52,119 nt of DNA from an uncultured Tenacibaculum sp. (GCA_947501615.1 CANMWK010000014.1:1-52119); one strand, 5' to 3'; shown: positions 16,853 to 25,582, counted from the stretch's first letter. Translations and numbers: made by a program. Notes: a model not told the origin generated them from the sequence alone.

Positions 16853-18115
16853 TCATCTTCGTTTTATACCTCTTTTCTTTCTACGTTTTTTCTTTACGGT
16901 ATTATCGTCTATTTCTTTAGGAATATCCATTAATACCAAGTTTCCCAAAGCCTCCATAATATTTGCATTAGAAAAGCTTTGCTCTTTTTCTATTGGTTCA
17001 TTTTCTATACCTTCTATAAAATGTTCCTCTGAGTTTTCTTTGACGAAAGTTGAGATTGGTGGTTCTGCTTCGTTCCACAGGCGGTGAAATACATTTGCAG
17101 ATACATCTTTACCTAAACGAGAACCATTAAATACCGTTTTAGAAATGTGGTCTATAAAACTGATTCCATAAATTCTGCCTTGCTTGTTTTCTCGAACAAA
17201 AGTTGATATTTTATTATCCTGTAAATACTTTTTAAAACCTTCTTGACTCTGATATTTTTGCATTGCATCACGCACCAATTCACGAACTCGCTTTTGGGGT
17301 TTATAGGTGTTAATAAAAGCTTTTGATTTTTTAAACTTTCGGTGTAAATCTATTAAACCAACAGGTTGTGAAAAACGAGAAGATTTAAACGGGTTACTTA
17401 CTTTTTCTCCTGCATCATTCGTAGCGAAATATACCAACCCTCGTTTTTCTTTTCCATGAATAATTCCACGAACTTCTTGTGATGTTATATTGAAAAAAGA
17501 TAAAAAAGCATTGTATTCCCCAAATGTTTGGTAATGATAATTTTCATTTACAAATGTGAGTACTGAGGTAATCTGTTGCTTTAAATTATTCTTAGTCGCA
17601 TCTACTTTTTGTATTGGAATATCCTTTTTTTCAATCTTGTCAATTGCCGAAGTAAGCTGAAACTGTTTTTCCAATTTTCGGCAAACCTTCATAGAACGTA
17701 CTTTTTCAAAACTATCAGCAATACGTTTGCCATATTCATCAACACAAGTTGAAACAATATGAATATGAGCTCTTTCGGTATCAGTGTGTTTAAACACCAC
17801 ATAAGGCTGTTCTCCATATCCCATTTCCTGCATATAATTTTCGGCTAATGTGCTAAAAAGTTCATCTGAAACTGCATCTTTCGGGTTTGGATTTAACGAA
17901 ATATGAAGTATAGGTTTTTCGGTACGGTTATTTGCAATCAGATAAGGTTCAAAAGAACGTTCCAATAACGGAATGGTAAATTCTCCTGTCAATGGAAGCA
18001 TCATTCTATTACAATGAATAATGCTTCCTTGTTCCTTTTCAATCTTCTCATAATTGTATAATAACACTCCTTTTAAGTGATTTCCGCGTCCTATTTTTGC
18101 TATCATTATTTTCAA
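16853..18115 (-). CDS. mobB: Relaxase / mobilisation nuclease, MobB type
   Basis: This 420-residue protein nicks DNA at oriT for transfer. The relaxase motifs are present: a candidate catalytic tyrosine in LLYNYEK (Y20 or Y22), HISLNPNPKD (H71) and the metal-binding motif HTDTERAHIHIVS (H110, H117, H119). The C-terminal part is basic and ends in KKKRRKKRGIKRR, suited to DNA binding. This pattern is that of Bacteroidota MobB from mobilisable and conjugative transposons. The usual small accessory gene (mobA/mobC) upstream is absent; instead there is noncoding DNA with inverted repeats. Before the IS insertion its stop lay 2 bases from the convergent RadC-like stop. Confidence 0.88.
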   Translation of the reverse strand: MKIMIAKIGRGNHLKGVLLYNYEKIEKEQGSIIHCNRMMLPLTGEFTIPLLERSFEPYLIANNRTEKPILHISLNPNPKDAVSDELFSTLAENYMQEMGYGEQPYVVFKHTDTERAHIHIVSTCVDEYGKRIADSFEKVRSMKVCRKLEKQFQLTSAIDKIEKKDIPIQKVDATKNNLKQQITSVLTFVNENYHYQTFGEYNAFLSFFNITSQEVRGIIHGKEKRGLVYFATNDAGEKVSNPFKSSRFSQPVGLIDLHRKFKKSKAFINTYKPQKRVRELVRDAMQKYQSQEGFKKYLQDNKISTFVRENKQGRIYGISFIDHISKTVFNGSRLGKDVSANVFHRLWNEAEPPISTFVKENSEEHFIEGIENEPIEKEQSFSNANIMEALGNLVLMDIPKEIDDNTVKKKRRKKRGIKRR

Positions 18116-18159
18116 ATTTTGGAATTAAAACAGATGCTTTTTCATCATTTTAATTCGTT

Positions 18160-18335
18160 AGTAATACAACTTCCTATTCATTTATTTTCAAAATCCTCGA
18201 CTTCGGAGGGATTTTAAACTCCGTAGGACAAGTTTGTATTGAGAGGCACAAAAGTATTTTTGAGGCACTCATTACACAACTTGCTCTGTTCCGTTGAACA
18301 GTTTTTAGTGTAGTAATGGAATATTACTACTTCTA
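18160..18335. other. Candidate oriT: cluster of inverted repeats upstream of mobB
   Basis: An imperfect long inverted repeat (AATACAACTTCCTA 18163-18176 against TAGGACAAGTTTGTATT 18224-18240) flanks a hairpin centred on GACTTCG (about 18189-18214). Further on are CTGTTC/GAACAG with a 4-base loop (about 18285-18302) and GTAGTAAT/ATTACTAC with a 5-base spacer (about 18319-18340). Inverted repeats just upstream of a relaxase gene are typical of oriT. The nic site cannot be placed. Confidence 0.4.
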
Positions 18336-18474
18336 GAACTGATTATTACAAATTAAAAATGGATAAATAGTAATAACACTATGGTAGTTACGGACAAAAC
18401 AAGACACCAAAAGCCATTAGACTCCAAAGGGTGAAATTTTAAAACAAAAACAAAGTAAAAGTGCTGTTTCTTTG

Positions 18475-18515
18475 GTGTATCGCCGTATCGCTGTATGACC
18501 GTATCGCTGTTTCGT
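18475..18515. repeat. Short direct repeats (CGTATCGCTGT)
   Basis: CGTATCGCTGT occurs at 18484-18494 and 18500-18510, 16 bases apart, and a partial GTATCGC precedes them at about 18476. The spacing of about one and a half helical turns suggests iteron-like protein sites, but there are too few copies to be sure. Confidence 0.4.
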
Positions 18516-19245
18516 CGGCTGACTTTACCATTGTAGAGCTAGCTAGTCATCCATCCAAACATTTGTATGACTGGTTGTGTAGAAATATCTATAGTTGATT
18601 GTACCATTAGCTAATTAACTAGATAGCTATTTATTCAGCTAATTAATTGTAAATGCAGAAGTAAGTACGATTAGCTAGTACCACAGCCAGCTAGTTAGTT
18701 AGTCGGAAATATCATCAATAAAAAAGAAACCATTTATTTTTCAATGAATTTTAAGGGGTATAGGTTTGATGTTCCATTAATAGCAAAATAGATGAAGTGG
18801 AATTTGTCAAGACTTTTAGGAAATAATTAGGTGTGTTTGCGACGTAGTAAAATGCTTGCATTTTCAAGGAAGTAGATACCTTAATATTTTCTAAAACTTG
18901 TACAGTCTTTACAAATTTCATAAGGATATATAGCAGTTCTTTTGAAAGTGGTTGTGTTTGAGCGTACAGGCAGTTAAGCGAAAAAAGCAACCGCTTTCAA
19001 ATTAGAACTCCTTATATCCTACTCGTTTTTCGTTGTCCCGAAAAATGGTAAAAGCTTCATCTATTACAAACCCCTTAAAATTTAAAAAAACTAATGGTAA
19101 AAATCGAATCCAATAGTAAACGATCATACTTAAATCAGACAAGTAAAGACAAATAGAGCCGATTCTAATTACTTATAGATTACAAGACCTTCAAAGCCAT
19201 AAGTTTATAAAAAGAAGTAAAAAACATGCTTCTGTTTATCAATCT

Positions 19246-19443
19246 ATGCAACACATCAATGAGGAAAATATAGCACAAGCAACAGAGAGGGTAAAACAAC
19301 GATTACCTATTGAAAAAATACGCCAAATCCCTAAGTATAAAAACATATCTGTTGAAGCATATCATCAGCTTATTAAAAATGCGGAAACCTTTTCTTTACT
19401 CGTATTGCAAACCTTTACTGTACAAGATCAAAATATTTTTTAA
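19246..19443 (+). CDS. Small ORF ahead of the serine recombinase
   Basis: This 65-residue acidic/basic mixed, probably helical protein has no signal or membrane segment. Its sequence (RLPIEKIRQIPKYKNIS, AYHQLIKNAETFSLLVL) looks protein-like, and it sits 66 bases upstream of the recombinase, as small partner genes often do. The same frame stays open upstream to about 19147 but without an ATG, so the gene may be truncated at its 5' end or use a rare start. No family recognised; it could be a recombination directionality or partner protein. Confidence 0.5.
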   Translation: MQHINEENIAQATERVKQRLPIEKIRQIPKYKNISVEAYHQLIKNAETFSLLVLQTFTVQDQNIF

Positions 19444-19476
19444 CAGATATTCTTACACAAAACTTATATAGACCTA

Positions 19477-19484
19477 TATCTTTG
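19477..19484 (+). promoter_or_regulatory. -7 box for the recombinase gene
   Basis: TATCTTTG fits TAnnTTTG, 25 bases before the ATG at 19510. The upstream -33 element is weak. Confidence 0.4.
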
Positions 19485-19509
19485 TTATTGATCTTCAATA
19501 CCTAAAATC

Positions 19510-21219
19510 ATGGATAACTTAGCTCTTTTCAAACAATTCGCTCCAGAAGCTCCAAAAAAATTTCAAGATGGTAACAATGCGGTGATTTATACCCGTGTTT
19601 CCTCTAGCGACCAAGAAGACAATACTAGTTTAGCTTCTCAAAAAAAACATTGTGATTTATATGCTCAAAGACGAAATTTAAATGTGGTGGGGTATTTTGG
19701 AGGCACATATGAATCTGCCAAAACAGATGATAGAAAAGAGTTTAATCGAATGCTCACCTTTGTAAAACGTTCAAAAAACATAAGCTATATTATTGTATAT
19801 TCCTATGAACGTTTTTCTCGCTCAGGCATCAATGGAGCATCTATTGCAGAGGAATTACTCAAAAAATATGGTGTCATTACATTAGCTATTACACAAGAAC
19901 TTGACCCAACTACTCCTTCAGGTTCTTTTCAGCAAAAAATCTTTTTCCTTTTTGGGCAAATGGATAATGAACTTAGGAGAGATAAAACCGTTACAGGGAT
20001 GAAAGAACTCCTTTTAAAAGGGTATTGGGTTTGGGCTGCTCCTAGAGGATACAAAGACTTAAATAAAGGAAAAGCTACAGAACGTAAGTTAGTGATCAAT
20101 GAAGAAGGAAAACTACTGAAAAAAGCGTTTGAATGGAAAGCTTACAATCAATTACCAAACGTAGAAATTGTAAGACGTTTAAAGAAAATGGGAGTTAACT
20201 TATCTGAAAGACGTTTGAATGATTTGTTTTCCAATCCTTTTTATTGTGGGCTGATTACAAGTAAAATGATTCCAGACCAAGTAGTTGAAGGGAATCATGA
20301 AGCCATGATTTCAAAAGAACTTTTTTTACAAGTGCATAATATTAGAAAAGAAAAACGTGTACATGGCTTTGTGCATAATAAAGACAATGACAACTTGCCG
20401 TTAAAAGTCTTTACAAAGTGTTCTAAATGTGAAAAAGCAATGACGGGCTATTTAGTGAAGAAGAAAAACTTGTATTACTATAAATGCCGTACAAAAGGCT
20501 GTAAGGTAAATCGTAGTGCCAAAGCAATGCATGAGTTATTCAGTAACGTACTTACTAATTTTAAAATTGAAAAAGAAGAATTAGACATTATCAAAGTACA
20601 ATTGGAGGAACAAATGAGTGGATTCTTTAGATCGAAAATAGAGAACGAAACAGCTTTAAAAGCCAACTTAAATGTTTTAAAAAAGAAACTAGAAAATATC
20701 GAAGAACGATTTGTTATTGGTGAAATAGATCGACCTCTTTATGATAAATACAGCTCCAAATACAAAAATGAATATTTTGAAATTGAACAAGAAATTGAAA
20801 AAACAAGCGGATACAGTTCGAACCTCAAAAAAGTAATCCATTTTGTTACCAAAACAGCCACCAATGTACTGCCGTTGTGGGAATCCTCTACACTAGAGAA
20901 TAAAAAGCTTTTTCAGAAAATGCTATTTCCTGAAGGAATCTACTATAATCGAGAATTAGACCAAGTTCGAACCACTAGAATAAATTCGTTTTTCTCGCTA
21001 ATCCCAGAGATGACAAGTAATACGGGAAATAAAAAAAGCGGAAATTCTATCATATCTGATAAAAAATCCGCTTTAGTGATCGCGACAGGATTCGAACCTG
21101 TGACCGTCTGCTTAGAAGGCAGATGCTCTATCCAGCTGAGCTACGCGACCAATAACTATTTTTGTCGGGGTGGCAGGATTCGAACCTGCGACCTCCTGCT
21201 CCCAAAGCAGGCGCGATGA
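19510..21219 (+). CDS. Large serine recombinase (integrase of the island); 3' end uncertain
   Basis: The ORF encodes 569 residues: an N-terminal resolvase catalytic domain (VIYTRVSSSDQ, nucleophile S31; ERFSRSG), a recombinase domain (about 170-270), a zinc ribbon (FTKCSKCEKAM ... YYKCRTKGC, about 300-340) and a coiled coil (about 355-435). The family integrates and excises elements at attachment sites. The last roughly 45 codons are not normal protein: they read antisense through tRNA-Arg (ATGFEPVTV) and into tRNA-Pro. The native C terminus probably lies near residue 510-520, and the frame is open only because the element joined the tRNA gene. It is placed at the element edge as expected for an integrase. 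Confidence 0.88.
   Translation: MDNLALFKQFAPEAPKKFQDGNNAVIYTRVSSSDQEDNTSLASQKKHCDLYAQRRNLNVVGYFGGTYESAKTDDRKEFNRMLTFVKRSKNISYIIVYSYERFSRSGINGASIAEELLKKYGVITLAITQELDPTTPSGSFQQKIFFLFGQMDNELRRDKTVTGMKELLLKGYWVWAAPRGYKDLNKGKATERKLVINEEGKLLKKAFEWKAYNQLPNVEIVRRLKKMGVNLSERRLNDLFSNPFYCGLITSKMIPDQVVEGNHEAMISKELFLQVHNIRKEKRVHGFVHNKDNDNLPLKVFTKCSKCEKAMTGYLVKKKNLYYYKCRTKGCKVNRSAKAMHELFSNVLTNFKIEKEELDIIKVQLEEQMSGFFRSKIENETALKANLNVLKKKLENIEERFVIGEIDRPLYDKYSSKYKNEYFEIEQEIEKTSGYSSNLKKVIHFVTKTATNVLPLWESSTLENKKLFQKMLFPEGIYYNRELDQVRTTRINSFFSLIPEMTSNTGNKKSGNSIISDKKSALVIATGFEPVTVCLEGRCSIQLSYATNNYFCRGGRIRTCDLLLPKQAR
21035..21074 (-). terminator. Terminator of the tRNA operon, inside the recombinase frame
   Basis: The stem AAAGCGGA (21035-21042) with TCCGCTTT (21067-21074) is followed, reading the minus strand, by a T-run. 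It lies 3 bases beyond the 3' end of tRNA-Arg and so should end the Ser-Pro-Arg tRNA transcript. Confidence 0.65.
21077..21150 (-). tRNA. tRNA-Arg (anticodon TCT)
   Basis: The minus strand folds as a 74-base tRNA: acceptor GGTCGCG/CGCGATC with discriminator A, a D arm (AGCTCAGCTGGATAGAGC), anticodon loop CTTCTAA and a T arm with GGTTCGAATCC. CCA is not encoded. The serine recombinase frame overlaps it antisense, so its 3' half is the likely integration site. Confidence 0.95.
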
Positions 21220-21239
21220 CCGGGCTACGCTACACCCCG
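21165..21239 (-). tRNA. tRNA-Pro (anticodon TGG)
   Basis: A 75-base tRNA on the minus strand: acceptor CGGGGTG/CACCCCG with discriminator A, anticodon stem CCTGC/GCAGG, loop TTTGGGA, and T arm GCAGGTTCGAATCCTGC. It is the middle gene of a three-tRNA cluster. Confidence 0.95.
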
Positions 21240-21266
21240 AAAAGTGTTAGAACTTGCAATTTTTTG

Positions 21267-21349
21267 CGGAGAGACCGGGATTCGAACCCGGGCATCGAAA
21301 AACGATGACAGCTTAGCAGGCTGCTGCATTACCACTCTGCCACCTCTCC
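21267..21349 (-). tRNA. tRNA-Ser (anticodon GCT)
   Basis: An 83-base class II tRNA on the minus strand: acceptor GGAGAGG against the 3' CTCTCC, discriminator G, anticodon loop with GCT, a variable arm (CATCGTTTTTCGATG) and T arm CCCGGGTTCGAATCCCGG. It is the first gene of the cluster. Confidence 0.95.
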
Positions 21350-21378
21350 TTAACTTATATAGTTAAAAATTGCGAGTG

Positions 21379-21409
21379 CAAATTTAACATTAGAAAAAGA
21401 ATCTCACAA
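21379..21409 (-). promoter_or_regulatory. Promoter of the tRNA Ser-Pro-Arg operon
   Basis: On the minus strand TTG (21409-21407), 20 bases, then TAAATTTG (21386-21379) matches the Bacteroidota consensus. The tRNA-Ser 5' end is 29 bases downstream of the box. Confidence 0.6.
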
Positions 21410-21431
21410 GTTTTTTGAAGAAAAAAAATCA

Positions 21432-23492
21432 TCATTCAGGATATTCTACACGTAAGTGATAGATATTCATTAACTTACTTTTTATAACTTTTTTTATTTT
21501 CTCTATTTCTCTAAACGTTATATCAGAATTTATAAACTGTTTCATGTTTTTTTGTCCCTCCACTACACGATCTATTAAATCATCTATCGATTGTGCAGAT
21601 GGGTTTTGTAAACTCTTAGAAGCTGCCTCAGCAGCATCGCAAATCATAAGAATTGCGGTTTCCTTAGAAAAAGGAATGGGTCCTTGATATCTAAACTTTT
21701 TTTCATCAATTTCAATATCCGGATTGTTATCTTGTTCTTTCTTATAAAAATAATACACTAGACTAGTTCCGTGATGAGTTCGGATAAAATCAATAATTCG
21801 ATCAGGTAAATTATTTTTCTTTGCAATTTCTACACCTTTTATAACATGATTCAAAATAATTTGAGCACTATCTTTTGGTGATAAATCATTATGCGGATTT
21901 ACTCCTGTAATTTGGTTTTCTGTAAAATATTTCGGGTTAACCATCTTTCCTATATCGTGATATAAAGCTCCTGTTCTAACCAACATTGAATTTGCACCTA
22001 TTTCATTTGCTGCTGCCTCAGCTAAATTTGCAACTTGTATTGAATGCTGAAAAGTTCCGGGAGCTTTTTCATTTAACTCACGTAATAATGGCGAGTTCGT
22101 ATTTGATAGTTCTAGTAAAGTAATATCAGAAACTAAACCAAAAATCTTTTCATAAAAGTAAATGAAAAATACAGCTAGAAACGACAATAGGCCATTCATT
22201 GCAAATAATCCAAAATACACTCCTTTGATGCTACTTGCATTACCTTCTTTAATAATTGAAAAAGCAAAATAAGTAAGCATGTATATAAAAGTAATTTGAG
22301 CTACTGAAATAAATAAACTTGCTCTTCTGTATAATTCAGATGTTGTTAAAATAGCTACAATACCTGCAATAATATGTAGGTATATAAATTCAAAACTATT
22401 AGGAACAATAAATCCTAATAACAATACCGTCAAAATATGTGTGAATAGAGCTAAACGTGCATCAAAAAAGGCTTTTAAAACAATTGGTAATATTGTTAAT
22501 GGAATGACATACAAGTAATCTGGATTATATTTTACCAATAACGTTTGCACAAAAATCATTAATAAAATATTCGAATAAATAAAAGTGATTTTATTATTGT
22601 TATCAAAGATATCTTTCCTGTAACGATGTAAAAAAAGTAATAACATTAACAATGCTAATGAAACTAGAATTGTATAACCAAATACTAGCCAATTATAATT
22701 TGATTTTGTCCAAATTTGAGATTTTGAAGCTTCTTTTAATGAATTTAATGTATTCAAATTTTCTCCTTCAACAATATCTCCTTTTTGTATAATTAACTCA
22801 TCTTTGTTAATCTTTCCTTTTGTGTAAGAGATTTCTTTTAAAGCTTGATCTAGTTCTTTTTGAGAAAACTCTTCATCAAAAGCAACATTAGGTTCTAAAA
22901 TTTCAGATAATTTCTTAATAACAAAATCTCTTCCATAATCTTCTTTTAAAACAGACAATTCAGTTACTATAATTGATAGTACATCTTTGGATTGAATTAA
23001 TTTAGAAAACGGAATGTTAGATATCTCGTTAGATTTTCTTAAAACTATCGTTGGACTTTCATTTACCTTTCCTTTAGAAACTTCATCTATAAAACCAAAT
23101 TCGTAAATTCTATTAACTACAGCAATTCCCTTTTCCCTTAGTTTCTTCACATCTAATTCTGATAAACTATCGGAAACCTGTAATGTATTTACTGCAGAAA
23201 TAAACTCATTTTTTTTGTATTCTGGAACTTTTGTATTAAATGAAAAATACTGTTGTACAGAAGATTTTATTTGATTTATTTCAGTAGAAATTTCATCCTT
23301 TGTTTTTTGAGTAGCAAAATCGAAAGGAGCATATAAATTATTGTAGGACCATGGTTTACCTGGAGAATAATCATACCTAAACTTCCCTCCTTTTGGCAAC
23401 AAATACACAATAAAAAAAGCGGTAATAATGAACAGAAAAACTCTATAAATTGCTGCATTATTTTTATATAGTTTGTTAATTATTTTCTTCAT
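21432..23492 (-). CDS. 7TM-HD family membrane phosphodiesterase (PgpH/YqfF-like)
   Basis: This 686-residue membrane protein has one N-terminal membrane segment (about 13-30), an extracytoplasmic domain (about 40-265), seven closely spaced membrane segments (about 265-460) and a cytoplasmic HD domain. The HD metal ligands are visible: H in GTFQHSIQ, HD in ALYHDIGK, then NPHNDLS, NHV and HHG. PgpH proteins hydrolyse cyclic di-AMP to pApA. The same reaction is likely here by family membership, and cyclic dinucleotide specificity is not provable from sequence. It is divergent from the thiolase and convergent with nothing; core genome. Confidence 0.88.
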   Translation of the reverse strand: MKKIINKLYKNNAAIYRVFLFIITAFFIVYLLPKGGKFRYDYSPGKPWSYNNLYAPFDFATQKTKDEISTEINQIKSSVQQYFSFNTKVPEYKKNEFISAVNTLQVSDSLSELDVKKLREKGIAVVNRIYEFGFIDEVSKGKVNESPTIVLRKSNEISNIPFSKLIQSKDVLSIIVTELSVLKEDYGRDFVIKKLSEILEPNVAFDEEFSQKELDQALKEISYTKGKINKDELIIQKGDIVEGENLNTLNSLKEASKSQIWTKSNYNWLVFGYTILVSLALLMLLLFLHRYRKDIFDNNNKITFIYSNILLMIFVQTLLVKYNPDYLYVIPLTILPIVLKAFFDARLALFTHILTVLLLGFIVPNSFEFIYLHIIAGIVAILTTSELYRRASLFISVAQITFIYMLTYFAFSIIKEGNASSIKGVYFGLFAMNGLLSFLAVFFIYFYEKIFGLVSDITLLELSNTNSPLLRELNEKAPGTFQHSIQVANLAEAAANEIGANSMLVRTGALYHDIGKMVNPKYFTENQITGVNPHNDLSPKDSAQIILNHVIKGVEIAKKNNLPDRIIDFIRTHHGTSLVYYFYKKEQDNNPDIEIDEKKFRYQGPIPFSKETAILMICDAAEAASKSLQNPSAQSIDDLIDRVVEGQKNMKQFINSDITFREIEKIKKVIKSKLMNIYHLRVEYPE

Positions 23493-23532
23493 TATCGTTA
23501 ATTAAGTATGTAAATATAACCTTTTGATATTA

Positions 23533-23564
23533 TTTGAGAACTTCTTATAAAATAGTTATTTTCG
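23533..23564 (+). promoter_or_regulatory. Promoter of the thiolase gene
   Basis: TTTG at 23533-23536, 20 bases, then TATTTTCG at 23557-23564, close to TAnnTTTG. The ATG is 25 bases downstream. Confidence 0.55.
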
Positions 23565-23589
23565 CATAACAAAAGCAAACAAATTTAAC

Positions 23590-24765
23590 ATGAAAGAAGT
23601 AGTAATAGCCTCAGTTGCCAGAACTCCAATAGGTAGTTTCTTAGGAACTTTATCAACAACACCAGCACCAAAGTTAGGTTCTGTAGCAATTAAAGGTGCT
23701 TTAGATAAAATTAATTTAAAACCTGAAATGGTTGATGAAGTATTTATGGGGAATGTTGTTTCTGCTGGATTAGGACAAGCTCCTGCACGTCAAGCAGCTA
23801 TTATGGCTGGTATACCAGACACTGTTCCTTGTACTACAGTTAACAAAGTATGTTCTTCTGGAATGAAATCAATCATGCTAGGAGCTCAAGCAATCGCTTT
23901 AGGTGATGCTGACATTGTAGTTACTGGAGGTATGGAAAACATGAGCATGATCCCTCATTACCAACACGCTAGATCTTCTACAAAATTTGGCCCAGTAAAA
24001 ATGGAAGATGGGATGCAAAGAGATGGCCTAGTAGACGCTTATGAGCAAGTAGCTATGGGAGTTTGCGCTGATGAATGTGCTGTTGAATATAATTTCTCTA
24101 GAGAAGATCAGGATAATTTTGCTATAGAATCTTACAATAGATCTGCAAAAGCTTGGAGCGAAGGAAAATTTGCTGACGAAGTTGTACCTGTTGAAATTCC
24201 TCAAAGAAGAGGTGAGCCTGTTATTTTTAGTGAAGATGAAGAATATAAGAATGTAAAAATGGAAAAAATTCCAGCTTTACGTCCTGCTTTCACTAAAGAA
24301 GGTACAGTAACTGCTGCCAATGCTTCTACAATTAATGATGGTGGTGCTGCATTAGTTTTAATGTCTGCTGAAAAAGCACAAGAATTAGGAATTACTCCTT
24401 TAGCAAAAATAAAAGGTTATGCAGATGCTGCTCATGAGCCTAAATGGTTTACAACAGCTCCTGCTAAAGCATTACCTAAAGCTTTAGCCAAAGCAGGTGT
24501 TGCAATTGAGGATGTAGATTATTTTGAATTAAATGAAGCTTTCTCTGTCGTTGGATTAGCAAATACAAAAATTTTAGGTTTAGCTACAGATAAGGTAAAT
24601 GTAAATGGTGGCGCCGTTTCTTTAGGACATCCTTTAGGGGTTTCTGGAGCGAGAATTGTTATAGCTTTAACATCTATATTAAAACAAAATGATGCTAAAA
24701 TTGGTGCTGCTGGTATTTGTAATGGCGGTGGTGGTGCTAGCGCAATGGTTATTGAAAGAATCTAG
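23590..24765 (+). CDS. Acetyl-CoA C-acetyltransferase (thiolase)
   Basis: This 391-residue type II thiolase joins two acetyl-CoA into acetoacetyl-CoA, or the reverse. The catalytic residues are present: C88 (NKVCSSGM), H347 (SLGHPLGVSG) and C377 (GICNGGGGA). The length is typical of biosynthetic/degradative cytosolic thiolases (AtoB/PhbA group), not of FadA. It is followed 18 bases later by an NlpC/P60 peptidase gene, so both may share a transcript although the functions are unrelated. The exact chain-length preference cannot be told. Confidence 0.92.
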   Translation: MKEVVIASVARTPIGSFLGTLSTTPAPKLGSVAIKGALDKINLKPEMVDEVFMGNVVSAGLGQAPARQAAIMAGIPDTVPCTTVNKVCSSGMKSIMLGAQAIALGDADIVVTGGMENMSMIPHYQHARSSTKFGPVKMEDGMQRDGLVDAYEQVAMGVCADECAVEYNFSREDQDNFAIESYNRSAKAWSEGKFADEVVPVEIPQRRGEPVIFSEDEEYKNVKMEKIPALRPAFTKEGTVTAANASTINDGGAALVLMSAEKAQELGITPLAKIKGYADAAHEPKWFTTAPAKALPKALAKAGVAIEDVDYFELNEAFSVVGLANTKILGLATDKVNVNGGAVSLGHPLGVSGARIVIALTSILKQNDAKIGAAGICNGGGGASAMVIERI

Positions 24766-24783
24766 AATTTAAAGATTTATTAT

Positions 24784-25551
24784 TTGTACGGAATTTGTAA
24801 TTTAAGTATTGTCCCTCTTCGACTAGAACCTACTGATGTATCTGAAATGGTAAATCAATTGGTCTTTGGCGAACACTTTCTTATTCTAGAAAAAACAAAA
24901 AAGTGGAGCAAAATAAAGCTTGCTTTCGATGGTTATGAGGGGTATATTGATAATAAACAATATGAAAATATCTCTGAAGAAACATATAATTTACTTGAAA
25001 ATAATGAAAATCATTATGCTGGTGAATTAATTGATTTTATTATTGATAAACAAGATAACCTTACAACTATTCCTTTAGGAGCTAAACTTCCTTTTTATAC
25101 TGATAACAAATTTTCTATTAATGAAAGAATATATTCATATGAAGGAAAGGTTAACCACAAAACTTTAGAAAAGACAGCTATTGTAGAAATAGCTTATCAA
25201 TTCTTAAATGTGCCTTATTTATGGGGAGGTAAAACACCTTTTGGAATAGATTGCTCTGGTTTTACTCAAACTGTTTATAAATTATGTGGTATTCCTATTT
25301 TAAGAGACGCTAGTGAACAAGCTACTCAGGGTGAAGTTTTAAGCTTTATTGAAGAAAGCGAACCTGGTGATCTTGCTTTCTTTGATAATGAGGAAGGAAA
25401 AATTACTCATGTCGGTATTGTAATGAACGATTATAATATTATTCATGCACATGGAAAAGTAAGAATAGATAAGTTAGATCATAGTGGAATATACAATATT
25501 GACAAGCAACAACACACGCACAAATTAAGAGTAATTAAAAAAATCATATAA
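24784..25551 (+). CDS. NlpC/P60 (C40) family cell-wall peptidase with SH3-like domain
   Basis: This 255-residue protein starts with TTG, chosen because the only in-frame codons between the thiolase stop and TTG give no better start and the conserved family beginning YGICNLSIVPLR follows directly. The N-terminal half (about 1-125) is SH3-like. The C-terminal NlpC/P60 domain has catalytic C157 (GIDCSGF), H209 (ITHVGIV) and a third polar residue near H221-H223 (IIHAHG). Such enzymes cut gamma-D-glutamyl-diaminopimelate bonds in peptidoglycan. No signal peptide is visible, so a cytoplasmic peptide-recycling role is also possible. A strong terminator follows. Confidence 0.88.
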   Translation: MYGICNLSIVPLRLEPTDVSEMVNQLVFGEHFLILEKTKKWSKIKLAFDGYEGYIDNKQYENISEETYNLLENNENHYAGELIDFIIDKQDNLTTIPLGAKLPFYTDNKFSINERIYSYEGKVNHKTLEKTAIVEIAYQFLNVPYLWGGKTPFGIDCSGFTQTVYKLCGIPILRDASEQATQGEVLSFIEESEPGDLAFFDNEEGKITHVGIVMNDYNIIHAHGKVRIDKLDHSGIYNIDKQQHTHKLRVIKKII

Positions 25552-25582
25552 AAAAAAGGATAGTGAAAACTATCCTTTTTTT
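25551..25582. terminator. Bidirectional terminator
   Basis: A perfect 14-bp stem (25551-25564 with 25569-25582) with a GAAA tetraloop and A/T runs on both sides. It separates the NlpC/P60 gene from the convergent TPR gene. Confidence 0.9.

Larger units (their letters stand above)
18116..19245. other. 1.1-kb repeat-rich noncoding region of the mobile element
   Basis: I see no convincing gene on either strand. The region holds nested inverted repeats next to mobB (18160-18335), short GTATCG-type direct repeats (18475-18515), an AGCTA/TAGTTA-rich stretch (about 18535-18705), then ordinary AT-rich DNA. In related elements this interval carries mobA/mobC and oriT, so it may be a decayed or minimal mobilisation region. 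Confidence 0.6.

Noticed and set aside
18751..18990. 79-residue minus-strand ORF
   Set aside because: It begins with TTG, has no recognisable family or context, and lies in noncoding, repeat-rich DNA; likely chance.
21070..21219. C-terminal tail of the recombinase frame as genuine protein
   Set aside because: These residues are the antisense translation of tRNA-Arg and part of tRNA-Pro; the motif GFEPVT is a classic tRNA artefact.
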